A stretch of 64,000 nt of DNA, taken from positions 1-64,000 of the forward strand of contig CAJJBF010000002.1 in NCBI GenBank assembly GCA_905182375.1, in the 5' to 3' direction. The stretch's first letter is position 1, and each line of letters starts with the position of its first letter. Below the pieces are notes generated by a model. It was not told where the DNA came from, did not search any database, and was given only the letters and a program-made list of their open reading frames with translations. Both the position numbers and the translations under genes were made by a program. Below are positions 17,694 to 26,882 of this stretch, piece after piece. Source of the stretch: Flammeovirgaceae bacterium UBA4465 (GTDB lineage Bacteria > Bacteroidota > Bacteroidia > Cytophagales > Cyclobacteriaceae).

Positions 17694-20600
17694 TTAAATT
17701 CTTACTACGCTTATGGGGTCTAGATATATCAAATAGCCCTTTAACTCTTTGAATCCCATTCGAGATAAAATCTGAATATATTCTTTCACCTGATTTTGAT
17801 CCTTTGCGCGAGGCTGACCTGTTTTGAAATCAATGACATGCCAGTAGCCTCCCTTATTCACCAATCTATCGATTCTTCTCACCTCCCCTCCTGGCAATAA
17901 CATAGGGTGCTCTAAAATAACTTCATCTGTTTGCTCAAAAAAGCCTACTACCTCTTTGTGATAGAGGATCAATTCTAAAAGCCTTCTTAACTCCAAATCG
18001 TCAATCCTTAATTCATCGCCGACTTGATGGATGTGACTGAAAGCATCATGAATATCAATCCCCCTTTGTTGGGCATCTAAAGATGTTTCTTTGATCATTG
18101 AGACTCCCCTTGTTTGCAAAAGCGCCTTCTCACGCCAAGAGGAACTAGAATATTCGGTTAAGCTAAATTCAACTTGTGTTTTGACTTTTTTTATCCCATC
18201 GGGCAGCACTCCAAAAGTGAAATTTTGAGGGTTTTCGTCCCCACCAGGAAAGGTCATCAAAATATTTTTCACAAAGGAACCCATGTCCTTCAAATCATTT
18301 TTCACTTTTTGTTCAGCAAAAACATAAAGTGCATGCGTAGGCCGTGTTAAGGCGACATAAAGGACATTCATATTGTCAATAAAACCATTGATGTGTTCCG
18401 CCGCATATACATCAGACCAATAGGTTTTAAGCAAACTTCTTGAATGTTTGATAGGTATGATAGGCATCTGGACCACGTCATTTAACGGGGCACCATTCAC
18501 CCAAATAATTTCCTCTTTCCCCTTTTTTTCAAAAGGCCAATTCAAAAAAGGAAGTATGACCACGGGATATTCTAATCCTTTGGCTTTGTGGATCGTAAGT
18601 ACCTTAATGGCATCATTTTCATCCGTTATTTTTATGGCTCTGTTTTGTCCTTCCTCTTCCCACCAAATCAAAAAAGACGGTAAATCTCCCTTCGCATTTT
18701 TGGTGAAATCTAAAACTGCATCTTGGAGCCCTTGGAGATAGGTATATTGCTCGGAACGATCATTCAGTGCCAATAACTCAATAAAGGATTCAATCAGCTC
18801 ATACAAGCCCAGAGTTTTAAATTGGGGTAAATGCAGCAAGAACTCAGTAGGCATATGGGCTTGCCATTGATCAACCTTTTCAAATGCTTCCTGCTTCGGT
18901 CTTTCATTTTTAATGGACCAATAATTAGTGAACCATTCCCAAAGCGCTATTTTATCTTGATTTTGATGTACCCATCTCATCAGGCTAATGATTAAGTTCA
19001 CCACCTCACTACTCGATAAATATAAGGCCTCTGAACTGACTACATCATAGTTTAAGCCCTTTATCGATGCTTCAGAGCTACTGTACTCTATAAATCCATC
19101 TGCGACCACTTTTCCCTCTTTTTTGGTTCTCACCAAAATGGCAATATCTCTGAGTTGATAGCCCTTATGTTGAAGTTCTTCAACAACTTCAATTGTTTTT
19201 TTCAAGGCTACTTCACTCCATGTATTTGCCTCGTCGGCTTCAAGATAAGTTATATTGATATATGATTCATCGTCGGTGAGCATGACTTTTTGAGTAACTC
19301 TGTCATACGCGTTAAGTGCATTTTCGATGAATGCTTCATGGGTCAAGAGCAAATCCGAAAAATAGCGCTTGGCCACGACTGGCATAGTGGTGAATAATTT
19401 ATTATTAAAATCGACGATATTTTTCCCGCTTCTCCAATTAGCATCTAGCTGATGGTCTTGGGAAGCCTCGATGCCAATGTCCTGCTTGACCTGATCTTTC
19501 AACAATCGCCAGTTACCTCCTCTCCATCGGTAAATAGATTGTTTAATATCCCCAACAACCATACTAAAATAACCTTGATCTGTTCCGTTCTTAACCAAAG
19601 GTTTAAAATTATCCCACTGAAATCCAGAAGTATCTTGAAATTCATCGATGAGGTAATGCGCATATCGCTCACCTACTTTTTCATAGATATAAGGCGTATC
19701 ACTGTCATTAATGATTTTATTGAGAAAATCAGGCAAATCAGCGATCAATACCATGTCATTTTCTTCTCGAAATTTGACCAATTCTTTATTGATCTTTGAC
19801 AAAATACCAAAGGTATACAAATACCTCCGAGCCTCTAGCGTTGAAAAATATAGCAATTCATTGGATACCATATACTCAACCAATTCATCATAAACAGGCC
19901 ATAATTTTCCCTCTAAAAAAGAAATCAAATCTCCCGATGTTCTGTGCTCTATTGTCAACCACACTTCCAAATTTCCCATGGCCGCCTTACGTGGAGCACT
20001 TACTTCAAATTCTTGATTCGCGATTTTATAGAACAGGCCTGCAGGCCCTCCTCTTTTGCCCTTGAAATAAGACAATCCTCCTATTTCATCTAGATGCTTA
20101 ATCCCTAAATCAGCTAACCTCAGACAATTAACACGATACGCATTTGAGGAATTATAGAGGGCTTTTTTTACCTGAGGAAAGTACTTCGGATCGTCACTTA
20201 ATTTTAAAATAACTTCCGAATGTCTCTTAAAGTTATCCGTCAGAATTTGCCCCCCCAATTTTTCAATATCTGCCCTAAAATCCCAGCGATTACCCTCCTC
20301 TACTTTGCTTTCCGCAAATTCAATCAGCCATTTCTTAAGCTCTTTTTGTTCGGGATTTCCTATGTCAAGCAGCAATTGATCCACTACTTTTTTGATGACT
20401 TGTCCCTGATTCAAATCAACATTAAATGAACCTTGTAAGCTCATTTCCTGTGCAAAAGACCTGATTACCTGATAAAAAAAACTATCAATGGTGACAATGG
20501 AAAATCTTCCATACTGATGTAATATGCTTGATAAAACTTCTTCAGCACGTTTTTTAAGATCTGATGCTGAAAGGTGTAAGGCTGCCATCAAATCGGACTT

Positions 20601-20816
20601 CATTGCATGATTTTTGCCAAGACTCAGCGTCTCCAATACTTTCACAATTCGTGACTTCATCTCACTCGTCGCCTTATTGGTGAAGGTCACTCCTAAGATG
20701 TCTTTGAAGGCCATTTTATCCCTCAAGGCCAATTTGAGATACTCCAACGTCAACTGATGTGTTTTACCTGATCCTGCGGAGGATTTATAAATTTGAAAAG
20801 GCCTTGCTGTAGACAT
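17694..20816 (-). CDS. AddA-like UvrD-family helicase-nuclease
   Basis: Superfamily 1A helicase, 1040 residues, probably processing double-strand breaks for recombination. The Walker A motif SSAGSGKTHQL is at residues 12-22. VTFTNKATSEM, LIDEFQDTSGFQW (Walker B), VGDIKQSIYRWRGGN, LTIHKAKGLEYPVV and YVALTRPTHALYV follow in the order of UvrD/AddA motifs. The C-terminal part has a RecB-type PD-(D/E)XK nuclease signature (RRIDRLVNKGGYWHVIDFKTG). In Bacteroidota such proteins usually act with an AddB-like partner, which is not next to this gene. It lies 47 bases after argH and could be co-transcribed with the arginine operon. The symbol addA is plausible but not certain. Confidence 0.88.
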   Translation of the reverse strand: MSTARPFQIYKSSAGSGKTHQLTLEYLKLALRDKMAFKDILGVTFTNKATSEMKSRIVKVLETLSLGKNHAMKSDLMAALHLSASDLKKRAEEVLSSILHQYGRFSIVTIDSFFYQVIRSFAQEMSLQGSFNVDLNQGQVIKKVVDQLLLDIGNPEQKELKKWLIEFAESKVEEGNRWDFRADIEKLGGQILTDNFKRHSEVILKLSDDPKYFPQVKKALYNSSNAYRVNCLRLADLGIKHLDEIGGLSYFKGKRGGPAGLFYKIANQEFEVSAPRKAAMGNLEVWLTIEHRTSGDLISFLEGKLWPVYDELVEYMVSNELLYFSTLEARRYLYTFGILSKINKELVKFREENDMVLIADLPDFLNKIINDSDTPYIYEKVGERYAHYLIDEFQDTSGFQWDNFKPLVKNGTDQGYFSMVVGDIKQSIYRWRGGNWRLLKDQVKQDIGIEASQDHQLDANWRSGKNIVDFNNKLFTTMPVVAKRYFSDLLLTHEAFIENALNAYDRVTQKVMLTDDESYINITYLEADEANTWSEVALKKTIEVVEELQHKGYQLRDIAILVRTKKEGKVVADGFIEYSSSEASIKGLNYDVVSSEALYLSSSEVVNLIISLMRWVHQNQDKIALWEWFTNYWSIKNERPKQEAFEKVDQWQAHMPTEFLLHLPQFKTLGLYELIESFIELLALNDRSEQYTYLQGLQDAVLDFTKNAKGDLPSFLIWWEEEGQNRAIKITDENDAIKVLTIHKAKGLEYPVVILPFLNWPFEKKGKEEIIWVNGAPLNDVVQMPIIPIKHSRSLLKTYWSDVYAAEHINGFIDNMNVLYVALTRPTHALYVFAEQKVKNDLKDMGSFVKNILMTFPGGDENPQNFTFGVLPDGIKKVKTQVEFSLTEYSSSSWREKALLQTRGVSMIKETSLDAQQRGIDIHDAFSHIHQVGDELRIDDLELRRLLELILYHKEVVGFFEQTDEVILEHPMLLPGGEVRRIDRLVNKGGYWHVIDFKTGQPRAKDQNQVKEYIQILSRMGFKELKGYLIYLDPISVVRI

Positions 20817-20863
20817 GGCTTAAAATTAGACAACCCTGTGCATTAATTCGAATATCAGATCAT

Positions 20864-22156
20864 TCATTCAAAAAAAGCATAGGCTTTTTTAAAAGATTCC
20901 TTAATTAAGTCATTCCCTAGATTCCCTATACTTCCGATATGTGTGTGATCGATCTTTCGATTGATATGTAAATCACCTTGCTTTATCGACGCGGACACGG
21001 CATGATAAGCATCTCTGAAGGGCACTCCAGCCGTCACCCTTCTGTTCACCTCTTCAACACTGAAGATTAAATCATATTTAGGGTCATTGATCACCTCTGC
21101 CTCGATAGACAATTGAGTCGTCATGGCCGTAGTAATCTTAAGGCAGTCTTTCAATGAGAACAAAGCAGGCATAAATCGCTCTTTCAAAACTTGTAAATCT
21201 CGATGATAGCCTGATGGGAGATTTAAGAGTATCATATTAAGCTCATAGGGAAGTGCCTGTAACACGTTGCACTTGGCACGGACCAACTCAAAGCCATCTG
21301 GATTGGCCTTGTGCGGCATAATACTGGATCCCGTAGTATATTTTTTATCTACTTTTAAAAAATTAAAATTTTGCCCAGAATACAGACAAACATCCATGGC
21401 GAATTTTGACAATGTAGCAGCAATACTATTGACCGAAAATCCTACACTTTTTTCCATTTTCCCTCGCGTCATTTGGGCGTATATTGCATTCACATTGATC
21501 CCTCCAAAACCCATTTCCTCGGTAGTAGATAATCGATTTAAAGGGAAAGAGCAGCCATAGCCTGCTGCCGATCCCAAGGGGTTTTTATCCACCAATTGAT
21601 AACTTGACTTGAGCTGCAATAAATCATCAAGAAGGCTTTCAGCATAGGCCGCAAACCACAAGCCAAATGAAGAAGGCATCGCGATCTGCATGTGCGTATA
21701 ACCTGGCATCAAAACGTTCTTGTAACGCTCGCTCATAGCCATCAAAAGCTCAAAAAGATCTTTGATCAAGGTGGCTATTTCTTCAAGTTCTGATTTAGCA
21801 AAAAGTTTCAGCGTAGTAAGAACTTGATCATTTCGTGATCTCCCACTGTGTATTTTTTTTCCTATCTCCCCTAACTCTTCGGTGAGCAATATTTCAATTT
21901 GAGAATGGCAATCCTCTACGCCTTCACTGATTTCAAAAGTACCTGAATCAATCATTTGATCAATGTTATCAAGACCTAAGCCAATAGCAATGATCTCCTC
22001 TGATTTTAAAAGCCCTATTTGTCCCAGCATCTTTACATGCGCCCTAGAACCGATGATATCGTATTTGGCTAAATAAACATCCAACTCAGGATCTTTGCCT
22101 ACGGTAAAGCGTTCAAAAATTTTATCAATAGATTCTTCTTTTTGCCACAATTTCAT
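20864..22156 (-). CDS. argH: Argininosuccinate lyase
   Basis: Last enzyme of arginine synthesis, cleaving argininosuccinate to arginine and fumarate as a cytoplasmic homotetramer. The fumarase/aspartase superfamily signature GSSIMPHKANPDGFELV is intact and contains the catalytic-loop serine. HSGRSRNDQVLTTLKLF and the AGYTHMQIAMP-like PGYTHMQIAMPSSFGLW region are also present. It has 430 residues. It overlaps argE by 4 bases and is the last arginine gene in the operon. Confidence 0.96.
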   Translation of the reverse strand: MKLWQKEESIDKIFERFTVGKDPELDVYLAKYDIIGSRAHVKMLGQIGLLKSEEIIAIGLGLDNIDQMIDSGTFEISEGVEDCHSQIEILLTEELGEIGKKIHSGRSRNDQVLTTLKLFAKSELEEIATLIKDLFELLMAMSERYKNVLMPGYTHMQIAMPSSFGLWFAAYAESLLDDLLQLKSSYQLVDKNPLGSAAGYGCSFPLNRLSTTEEMGFGGINVNAIYAQMTRGKMEKSVGFSVNSIAATLSKFAMDVCLYSGQNFNFLKVDKKYTTGSSIMPHKANPDGFELVRAKCNVLQALPYELNMILLNLPSGYHRDLQVLKERFMPALFSLKDCLKITTAMTTQLSIEAEVINDPKYDLIFSVEEVNRRVTAGVPFRDAYHAVSASIKQGDLHINRKIDHTHIGSIGNLGNDLIKESFKKAYAFFE

Positions 22157-23250
22157 TTTGGTGTGATTTTGGAAAGTGTTGTGATTAAGTCAATATAGCC
22201 TTTGATGCCCTGCTTTATTTCATCTAAGTAAATAAATTCATCAGCAGAATGAGATCTTTCAGACAGGCCTGGCCCCATTTTAGCACTCGGAAAAGGCATC
22301 AAACATTGATCTGAAAGGGTAGGTGACCCAAATTGATTAATGCCCATTCTCGTTGCCGCCTGGATCAAAATATGGTCATTTGACAAGCCCGAAGGATTTA
22401 AATGGGTGGATCTGGGTCGTACTAAGCTTGAAATTTTCTGATTAATGAGAGCAAGAATTTCAGAATGGGTGTAGGCATCTGTTGTTCTCACATCTACCAC
22501 AAAATGACAGGTATCGGGTATTAAATTATGCTGATAACCAGCCCCAATCATGGTAACCGCCATCTTGACCGGACCTAGTGTGGATGATTTCCTATCAAAA
22601 ACATGGTTTTTAAACCATGCTACATCATGCATTGCCTTATAAATAGCATTCTCTCCTACATCACGTGCCGCATGCCCTGCTACCCCTTTTGCGTATACAT
22701 CCAAAACCATCAACCCTTTTTCAGCAATAGCCATTTTCATTTCCGTAGGTTCCCCTACAAGAGCATAATCGATTGTTCCCAAATCTGCTAAAATAGACCT
22801 AAATCCATTTTCTCCTGATATTTCTTCTTCTGCCGTCGCTGCAAAAACCACATTGATGGGCAAATCAATCTCATGAAAATGGATAAAAGTATGTAACAAA
22901 GCGACCAAGGAAGCGCCCGCATCATTGCTTCCCAAACCCGATAGCTTCCCCTCCTTAACCGAAGGACAAAAGGGGTTCAAAGTATAACTCTCATTGGGTT
23001 TAACGGTATCGTGATGGGAATTAAGGAGTAAAGTGGGTTTATCCGCGTGAAAATATTTATTCCGCATCCATAAATTATGATGCTTACGCTCAAAAGAAAT
23101 ACCCTGAGCCTCCAACTTGTCAGACAAAAGAGCAGCGGTCTGCGCCTCTTCTTTACTCAAGCTAGGCGTGCGGATCAATACCTTAAGTAAGGCCAGCGCA
23201 GATTGATAATAATCCTCCAATTGTTCGTTAGATAATGGAAGTATATTCAT
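22153..23250 (-). CDS. argE: N-acyl-L-ornithine/citrulline deacylase, M20 family (ArgE-like)
   Basis: M20 metallopeptidase-family deacylase. The first zinc histidine is in LLLNSHHDTVKPN, the bridging aspartate in LGSNDAGASLVALL, and the catalytic glutamate pair in AATAEEEISGENG, followed by VGEPTEM. A dimerisation domain lies in the middle. In pathways using ArgF', carbamoylation happens on the N-acylated ornithine, so this enzyme is expected to deacylate N-acyl-citrulline rather than N-acyl-ornithine. Whether the acyl group is acetyl or succinyl is unclear. It has 365 residues. Its start overlaps the 3' end of argB by 23 bases. Confidence 0.9.
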   Translation of the reverse strand: MNILPLSNEQLEDYYQSALALLKVLIRTPSLSKEEAQTAALLSDKLEAQGISFERKHHNLWMRNKYFHADKPTLLLNSHHDTVKPNESYTLNPFCPSVKEGKLSGLGSNDAGASLVALLHTFIHFHEIDLPINVVFAATAEEEISGENGFRSILADLGTIDYALVGEPTEMKMAIAEKGLMVLDVYAKGVAGHAARDVGENAIYKAMHDVAWFKNHVFDRKSSTLGPVKMAVTMIGAGYQHNLIPDTCHFVVDVRTTDAYTHSEILALINQKISSLVRPRSTHLNPSGLSNDHILIQAATRMGINQFGSPTLSDQCLMPFPSAKMGPGLSERSHSADEFIYLDEIKQGIKGYIDLITTLSKITPK

Positions 23251-24013
23251 GTCCCTGGGTTAATAAATTGACTTTATCGAATCTAATGATACATACTTGC
23301 GTTACACCTTGTGCAAGGGCTTGAAAGGCATTATCCAGTTTAGGAATCATTCCCTGACTGACCAAACCTTTTGACTTTAATTCAGTATAGTAGGCATGGT
23401 CTATTCGATGGATCAAAGAATCTGGATTTTGAACATCTTTCATGACGCCCGGAAGCTCGAATGCATAGATCAAATGCACTTCATACTTTTTCACCATTGC
23501 GGTGGCCACTACATTGGCAATGGTATCTGCATTGGTATTCAATAAATTCCCTTGGCCCTCATGCGTGATGGGTGCCAAAACAGGTACCAGTCCCAAATCT
23601 ATAAACGAAGAGATGCGTGCCGTATTGACAAACAGGGGATCTCCAACCCAGCCATAATCAATACCACCCTGTAAGGGTCTTTTTTCTGAAAGAATGAGAT
23701 TGGCATCTACACCACTCAAACCCAAGGCGTCACAATTTTCTGACTGAAGCGCAGCTACTATTTTTTTATTAAGCAGGCCAGCATAGACCATGGTTACCAC
23801 ATCGATCATTTGATCATCTGTCACACGTCTTCCTTCAATCATTTGGATATTTAATGAGAGTTTTTTTCCCCATTTCGTAGCTTTTGCTCCTCCTCCGTGA
23901 ATAAGTATTTTAAGGCCTTCAAGGGCTTTGAATGCCATTAAAAACTGCTTCAATTTTATGGAATCATTGATGACATTACCCCCTATTTTAACGATATGGA
24001 GTTTTTTTCTCAT
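23228..24013 (-). CDS. argB: N-acylglutamate kinase
   Basis: Amino-acid kinase family enzyme that phosphorylates the gamma-carboxyl of N-acylglutamate. The N-terminal IVKIGGNVIND glycine loop, the ILIHGGGAKATKWGKKL motif (acyl-glutamate site) and the C-terminal NLLNTNADTIANVVATA nucleotide site are present. The 261-residue length corresponds to the short ArgB type without the extra N-terminal helix that confers arginine feedback inhibition in some bacteria (inference from length). It overlaps argF' by 4 bases. Confidence 0.93.
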   Translation of the reverse strand: MRKKLHIVKIGGNVINDSIKLKQFLMAFKALEGLKILIHGGGAKATKWGKKLSLNIQMIEGRRVTDDQMIDVVTMVYAGLLNKKIVAALQSENCDALGLSGVDANLILSEKRPLQGGIDYGWVGDPLFVNTARISSFIDLGLVPVLAPITHEGQGNLLNTNADTIANVVATAMVKKYEVHLIYAFELPGVMKDVQNPDSLIHRIDHAYYTELKSKGLVSQGMIPKLDNAFQALAQGVTQVCIIRFDKVNLLTQGHEYTSII

Positions 24014-24960
24014 GATTTTGTTAGTAATTTTTTCAACACCAGTTGAGCTGCAAATATCCGATTATAGGCTTGGTCTTGGATAATCGAATGCTTGCTGTCC
24101 ATGGCATTATCTGCGATCACTACATTTCTACGAACAGGCAAACAATGCATTAATTTAGCTTGATGGGTACGTTGTAATTTTTCTAAAGTTACCATCCATC
24201 CTTGCTGATTTTTTAGGGGTTCCCCATAATTATGATAGGATGACCAATTTTTTACGTAGATAAAGTCTGCTTCTTTAAAGGCTTCATCTTGATCATAGCT
24301 CAACGTTGCATTTTTGATGAATTGAGTATCTAATTCCATGCCCTCAGGATGCGCAATATGAAAGTCCGCATCGTAATGCTGCATCCATTGGGAAAAAGAA
24401 TTGGGCACTGCCTGTGGTAGCGCTTTGATATGAGGTGCCCAAGTCATCACAACCTTAGGTCGCTTCTTTTTCTTATGCTGTTCTATGGTCATCAAATCTG
24501 CAAAAGACTGTAAGGGATGTAAGGCAGCAGATTCGAGATTGATGATCGGGACGCCCGCATATTTTTGAAAGCCTAAAAGATATTTTTCCGAATAATCTTT
24601 CTTTCTATCTAATAATGTTGGAAAAGCTCGAACACCCAAAATATCACAATACCCTCCCATGACTGCGGCCGCCTCAGTGATGTGCTCGGCAGGATCCCCA
24701 TTCATAACTACACCTTGGGCTGTTTCTATTTGCCATCCTTCCTTATTCACGTTGAAAGTGATCGTTTCCATACCCAAGTTTTGAGCAGCCTTGGTGGTGC
24801 TTAACCGGGTACGCAAGCTGGCATTGAAAAAAATAAGCCCCAGCGTTTTATTAGTTCCCAGTAATTTGTCTTTATGGGGTGTTTCTTTAAGTATTAAGGC
24901 TTCACGAATCCACCCCGTGGGGTCTGGACAATCCTCAGCCGAACAAAAATGATTAGGCAT
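24010..24960 (-). CDS. argF': N-acylornithine carbamoyltransferase ArgF'
   Basis: Transfers a carbamoyl group to N-acyl-L-ornithine, as in Bacteroides fragilis (succinyl-ornithine enzyme) and Xanthomonas (acetyl-ornithine enzyme). The carbamoyl-phosphate motif is SLRTR (residues 48-52), HPLQSFADL is the second phosphate-side motif, and HCLPVRRN lies near the C-terminus. Overall the sequence resembles the Bacteroides type, especially KVVMTWAPH and LPQAVPNSF. The known specificity position (Pro90 in the B. fragilis enzyme, Glu92 in the Xanthomonas enzyme, by my recollection) is Ala91 here within NGDPAEH. It has 316 residues and no close resemblance to ordinary ArgF specificity loops. Confidence 0.9.
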   Translation of the reverse strand: MPNHFCSAEDCPDPTGWIREALILKETPHKDKLLGTNKTLGLIFFNASLRTRLSTTKAAQNLGMETITFNVNKEGWQIETAQGVVMNGDPAEHITEAAAVMGGYCDILGVRAFPTLLDRKKDYSEKYLLGFQKYAGVPIINLESAALHPLQSFADLMTIEQHKKKKRPKVVMTWAPHIKALPQAVPNSFSQWMQHYDADFHIAHPEGMELDTQFIKNATLSYDQDEAFKEADFIYVKNWSSYHNYGEPLKNQQGWMVTLEKLQRTHQAKLMHCLPVRRNVVIADNAMDSKHSIIQDQAYNRIFAAQLVLKKLLTKS

Positions 24961-26080
24961 ACCCTACTTTTTTAAATGCTTCTAAAAAAACAACTAATTC
25001 GTCCTGACTCACCCCAAGGGGGGGTAAAAGCCTGACAGTATTTGATTGCGCGGCTGATCCTACAAAAACATTTTGCTCTTTCAATAAACTATGTCTGAAA
25101 GGTTTAGAATCTCCTATCAAATCCAGTCCTATCATCAATCCTCTACCTCTTATTTGAACCAAGTTTTCTAATGATTCCAATGCTTTCCAAAGCAAGTCCC
25201 CCATAAAATTCGCATGATTAATTAATTCCTCCGAATCGATGACCTCTAGAACAGCTAGGCCGGCGGCACAGGCCAAATGATTGCCTCCAAAAGTAGTTCC
25301 GAGCATCCCAGACCATGCCTTGATATCTGGATGCATCAGGACACCCCCTATCGGAAATCCATTTCCCATACCTTTGGCAATGGTAATCAGGTCTGGCTCA
25401 ACTTGAGCATATTGATGGGCAAAGAATTTGCCTGTGCGACCATAACCACTTTGGATTTCATCTACAATCAGTAAGGACCCATTTTGCTTACATAACAACT
25501 TCAACTCCTTTAAAAAAGCATCATCGGGCACTTGTATGCCCCCTACTCCCTGAATCCCCTCAATCAGTACTGCTGCTACCGATGCGTCCAGGCACTGGGC
25601 TACCGCTTTCAAATCATTTAATTTGACTCTAATAAAGCGGTCGTTTTGATTGATAGGTGCTATCAATTTGGTGGTATCAGTTGCAGTTACGGCTAACGAG
25701 GTTCTTCCATGAAACGCATTTTCAAATACAATTACTTTGGATCGCTTGGTATGAAATGAAGCAACCTTCAAGGCATTTTCTATGGCCTCAGCTCCAGAAT
25801 TACATAAAAACAACTCATGATCCGTATATCCAGACATTTCCCCTAATTTTTGACTTAATTCGTCTTGAATAGGCATTTGAACTGAATTAGAATAAAATCC
25901 AAGCTGCCTCAATTGATGCTGAACACGATCAATATAATGAGGATGGCTGTGCCCAATGGATATAACGGCATGACCACCATAAAAATCTAAATATTTCTGA
26001 CCTTCTTGATCCCAGATCCAGGAACCCAGTCCGCGCACCGGATCAATATCATAGCGTGGATAAACATCAAACATCCTCAT
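24953..26080 (-). CDS. argD: N-acylornithine aminotransferase
   Basis: Class III PLP aminotransferase converting N-acylglutamate semialdehyde to N-acylornithine. The PLP-lysine is K236 in LITIAKGMGNGFPIGG. The aspartate motif LLIVDEIQSGYGRTGKF and the cofactor-phosphate loop NSGAEAIENALK are present. Its 375 residues are slightly short but complete. An ornithine or succinylornithine aminotransferase would look the same, and the operon context decides. It overlaps proC upstream by 4 bases and argF' downstream by 8. Confidence 0.93.
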   Translation of the reverse strand: MRMFDVYPRYDIDPVRGLGSWIWDQEGQKYLDFYGGHAVISIGHSHPHYIDRVQHQLRQLGFYSNSVQMPIQDELSQKLGEMSGYTDHELFLCNSGAEAIENALKVASFHTKRSKVIVFENAFHGRTSLAVTATDTTKLIAPINQNDRFIRVKLNDLKAVAQCLDASVAAVLIEGIQGVGGIQVPDDAFLKELKLLCKQNGSLLIVDEIQSGYGRTGKFFAHQYAQVEPDLITIAKGMGNGFPIGGVLMHPDIKAWSGMLGTTFGGNHLACAAGLAVLEVIDSEELINHANFMGDLLWKALESLENLVQIRGRGLMIGLDLIGDSKPFRHSLLKEQNVFVGSAAQSNTVRLLPPLGVSQDELVVFLEAFKKVGYA

Positions 26081-26880
26081 GATTTCATTTGATTTATTTT
26101 ATTGAATGAGGTCATCACTCCTTTAATTAAGGAAGAACTGAATCCTTGATGCTCCATCTCATTCAACCCTTCTATCGTACACCCTTGCGGCGTAGTTACC
26201 TTATCTATTTCAACTTCTGGATGACTGTTATGCGCTAGGATTAAAGAGGCAGCTCCCTTGGCGGTTTGAACGGCTATTTTTTGAGCTTCCTCGGTATCAA
26301 AGCCCATTTGTACGCCGGCCTGCGTCGCGGCACGTAAATACCTCATAAAAAAAGCAATTCCACTGGCCCCCAATACGGTTGCGGCTTGCATTAGGCGTTC
26401 TTCAATCAATAAAGTCAACCCTAAAGCTTGAAAGAGCGGTTCAACCTTCTTCAATGCCGTATCCGTTCCCTGCATAGTCAAACAAGTCATAGATTGACCA
26501 ATAGCTACCGCCGTATTGGGCATGGCACGAACGAGCTGAACTGCACCTGAAATCTTTTCTCTCAAGAAATCTAAAGAAACACCCGTAATCACAGATACTA
26601 GAATATGATCCTTGCGCAAAAAAGGGTTAATTACTTCAATCAATGCGTCAATTTGTTTGGGCTGAACACATAGAAAAATAATTTCAGATTGTTCAACTGC
26701 CTTCTTATTATCGCTAAAAACCCCGTATCCTAAGTCTCGATACTTATCGAGAGGGCCAGTATGCCTTCTGGTTAAAAAAATATCTGATGGCAATTTGAGT
26801 TTCTTTTCAACAATCCCTGTAGCGATGGAAATACCTAAATTACCCGCTCCAAGTATGGCTATTTTGTTTACTGTTGTCAT
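26077..26880 (-). CDS. proC: Pyrroline-5-carboxylate reductase
   Basis: Reduces pyrroline-5-carboxylate to proline with NAD(P)H. The N-terminal Rossmann loop IAILGAGNLGISIATGI (residues 7-23) is followed by the LVRAMPNTAVAIGQSMTCL motif and the C-terminal dimer-domain signature VTTPQGCTIEGLNEMEHQGF. It has 267 residues. It sits between argC and argD with 2-base and overlapping junctions, so proline synthesis is co-expressed with arginine synthesis. Confidence 0.93.
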   Translation of the reverse strand: MTTVNKIAILGAGNLGISIATGIVEKKLKLPSDIFLTRRHTGPLDKYRDLGYGVFSDNKKAVEQSEIIFLCVQPKQIDALIEVINPFLRKDHILVSVITGVSLDFLREKISGAVQLVRAMPNTAVAIGQSMTCLTMQGTDTALKKVEPLFQALGLTLLIEERLMQAATVLGASGIAFFMRYLRAATQAGVQMGFDTEEAQKIAVQTAKGAASLILAHNSHPEVEIDKVTTPQGCTIEGLNEMEHQGFSSSLIKGVMTSFNKINQMKS

Positions 26881-26882
26881 GA

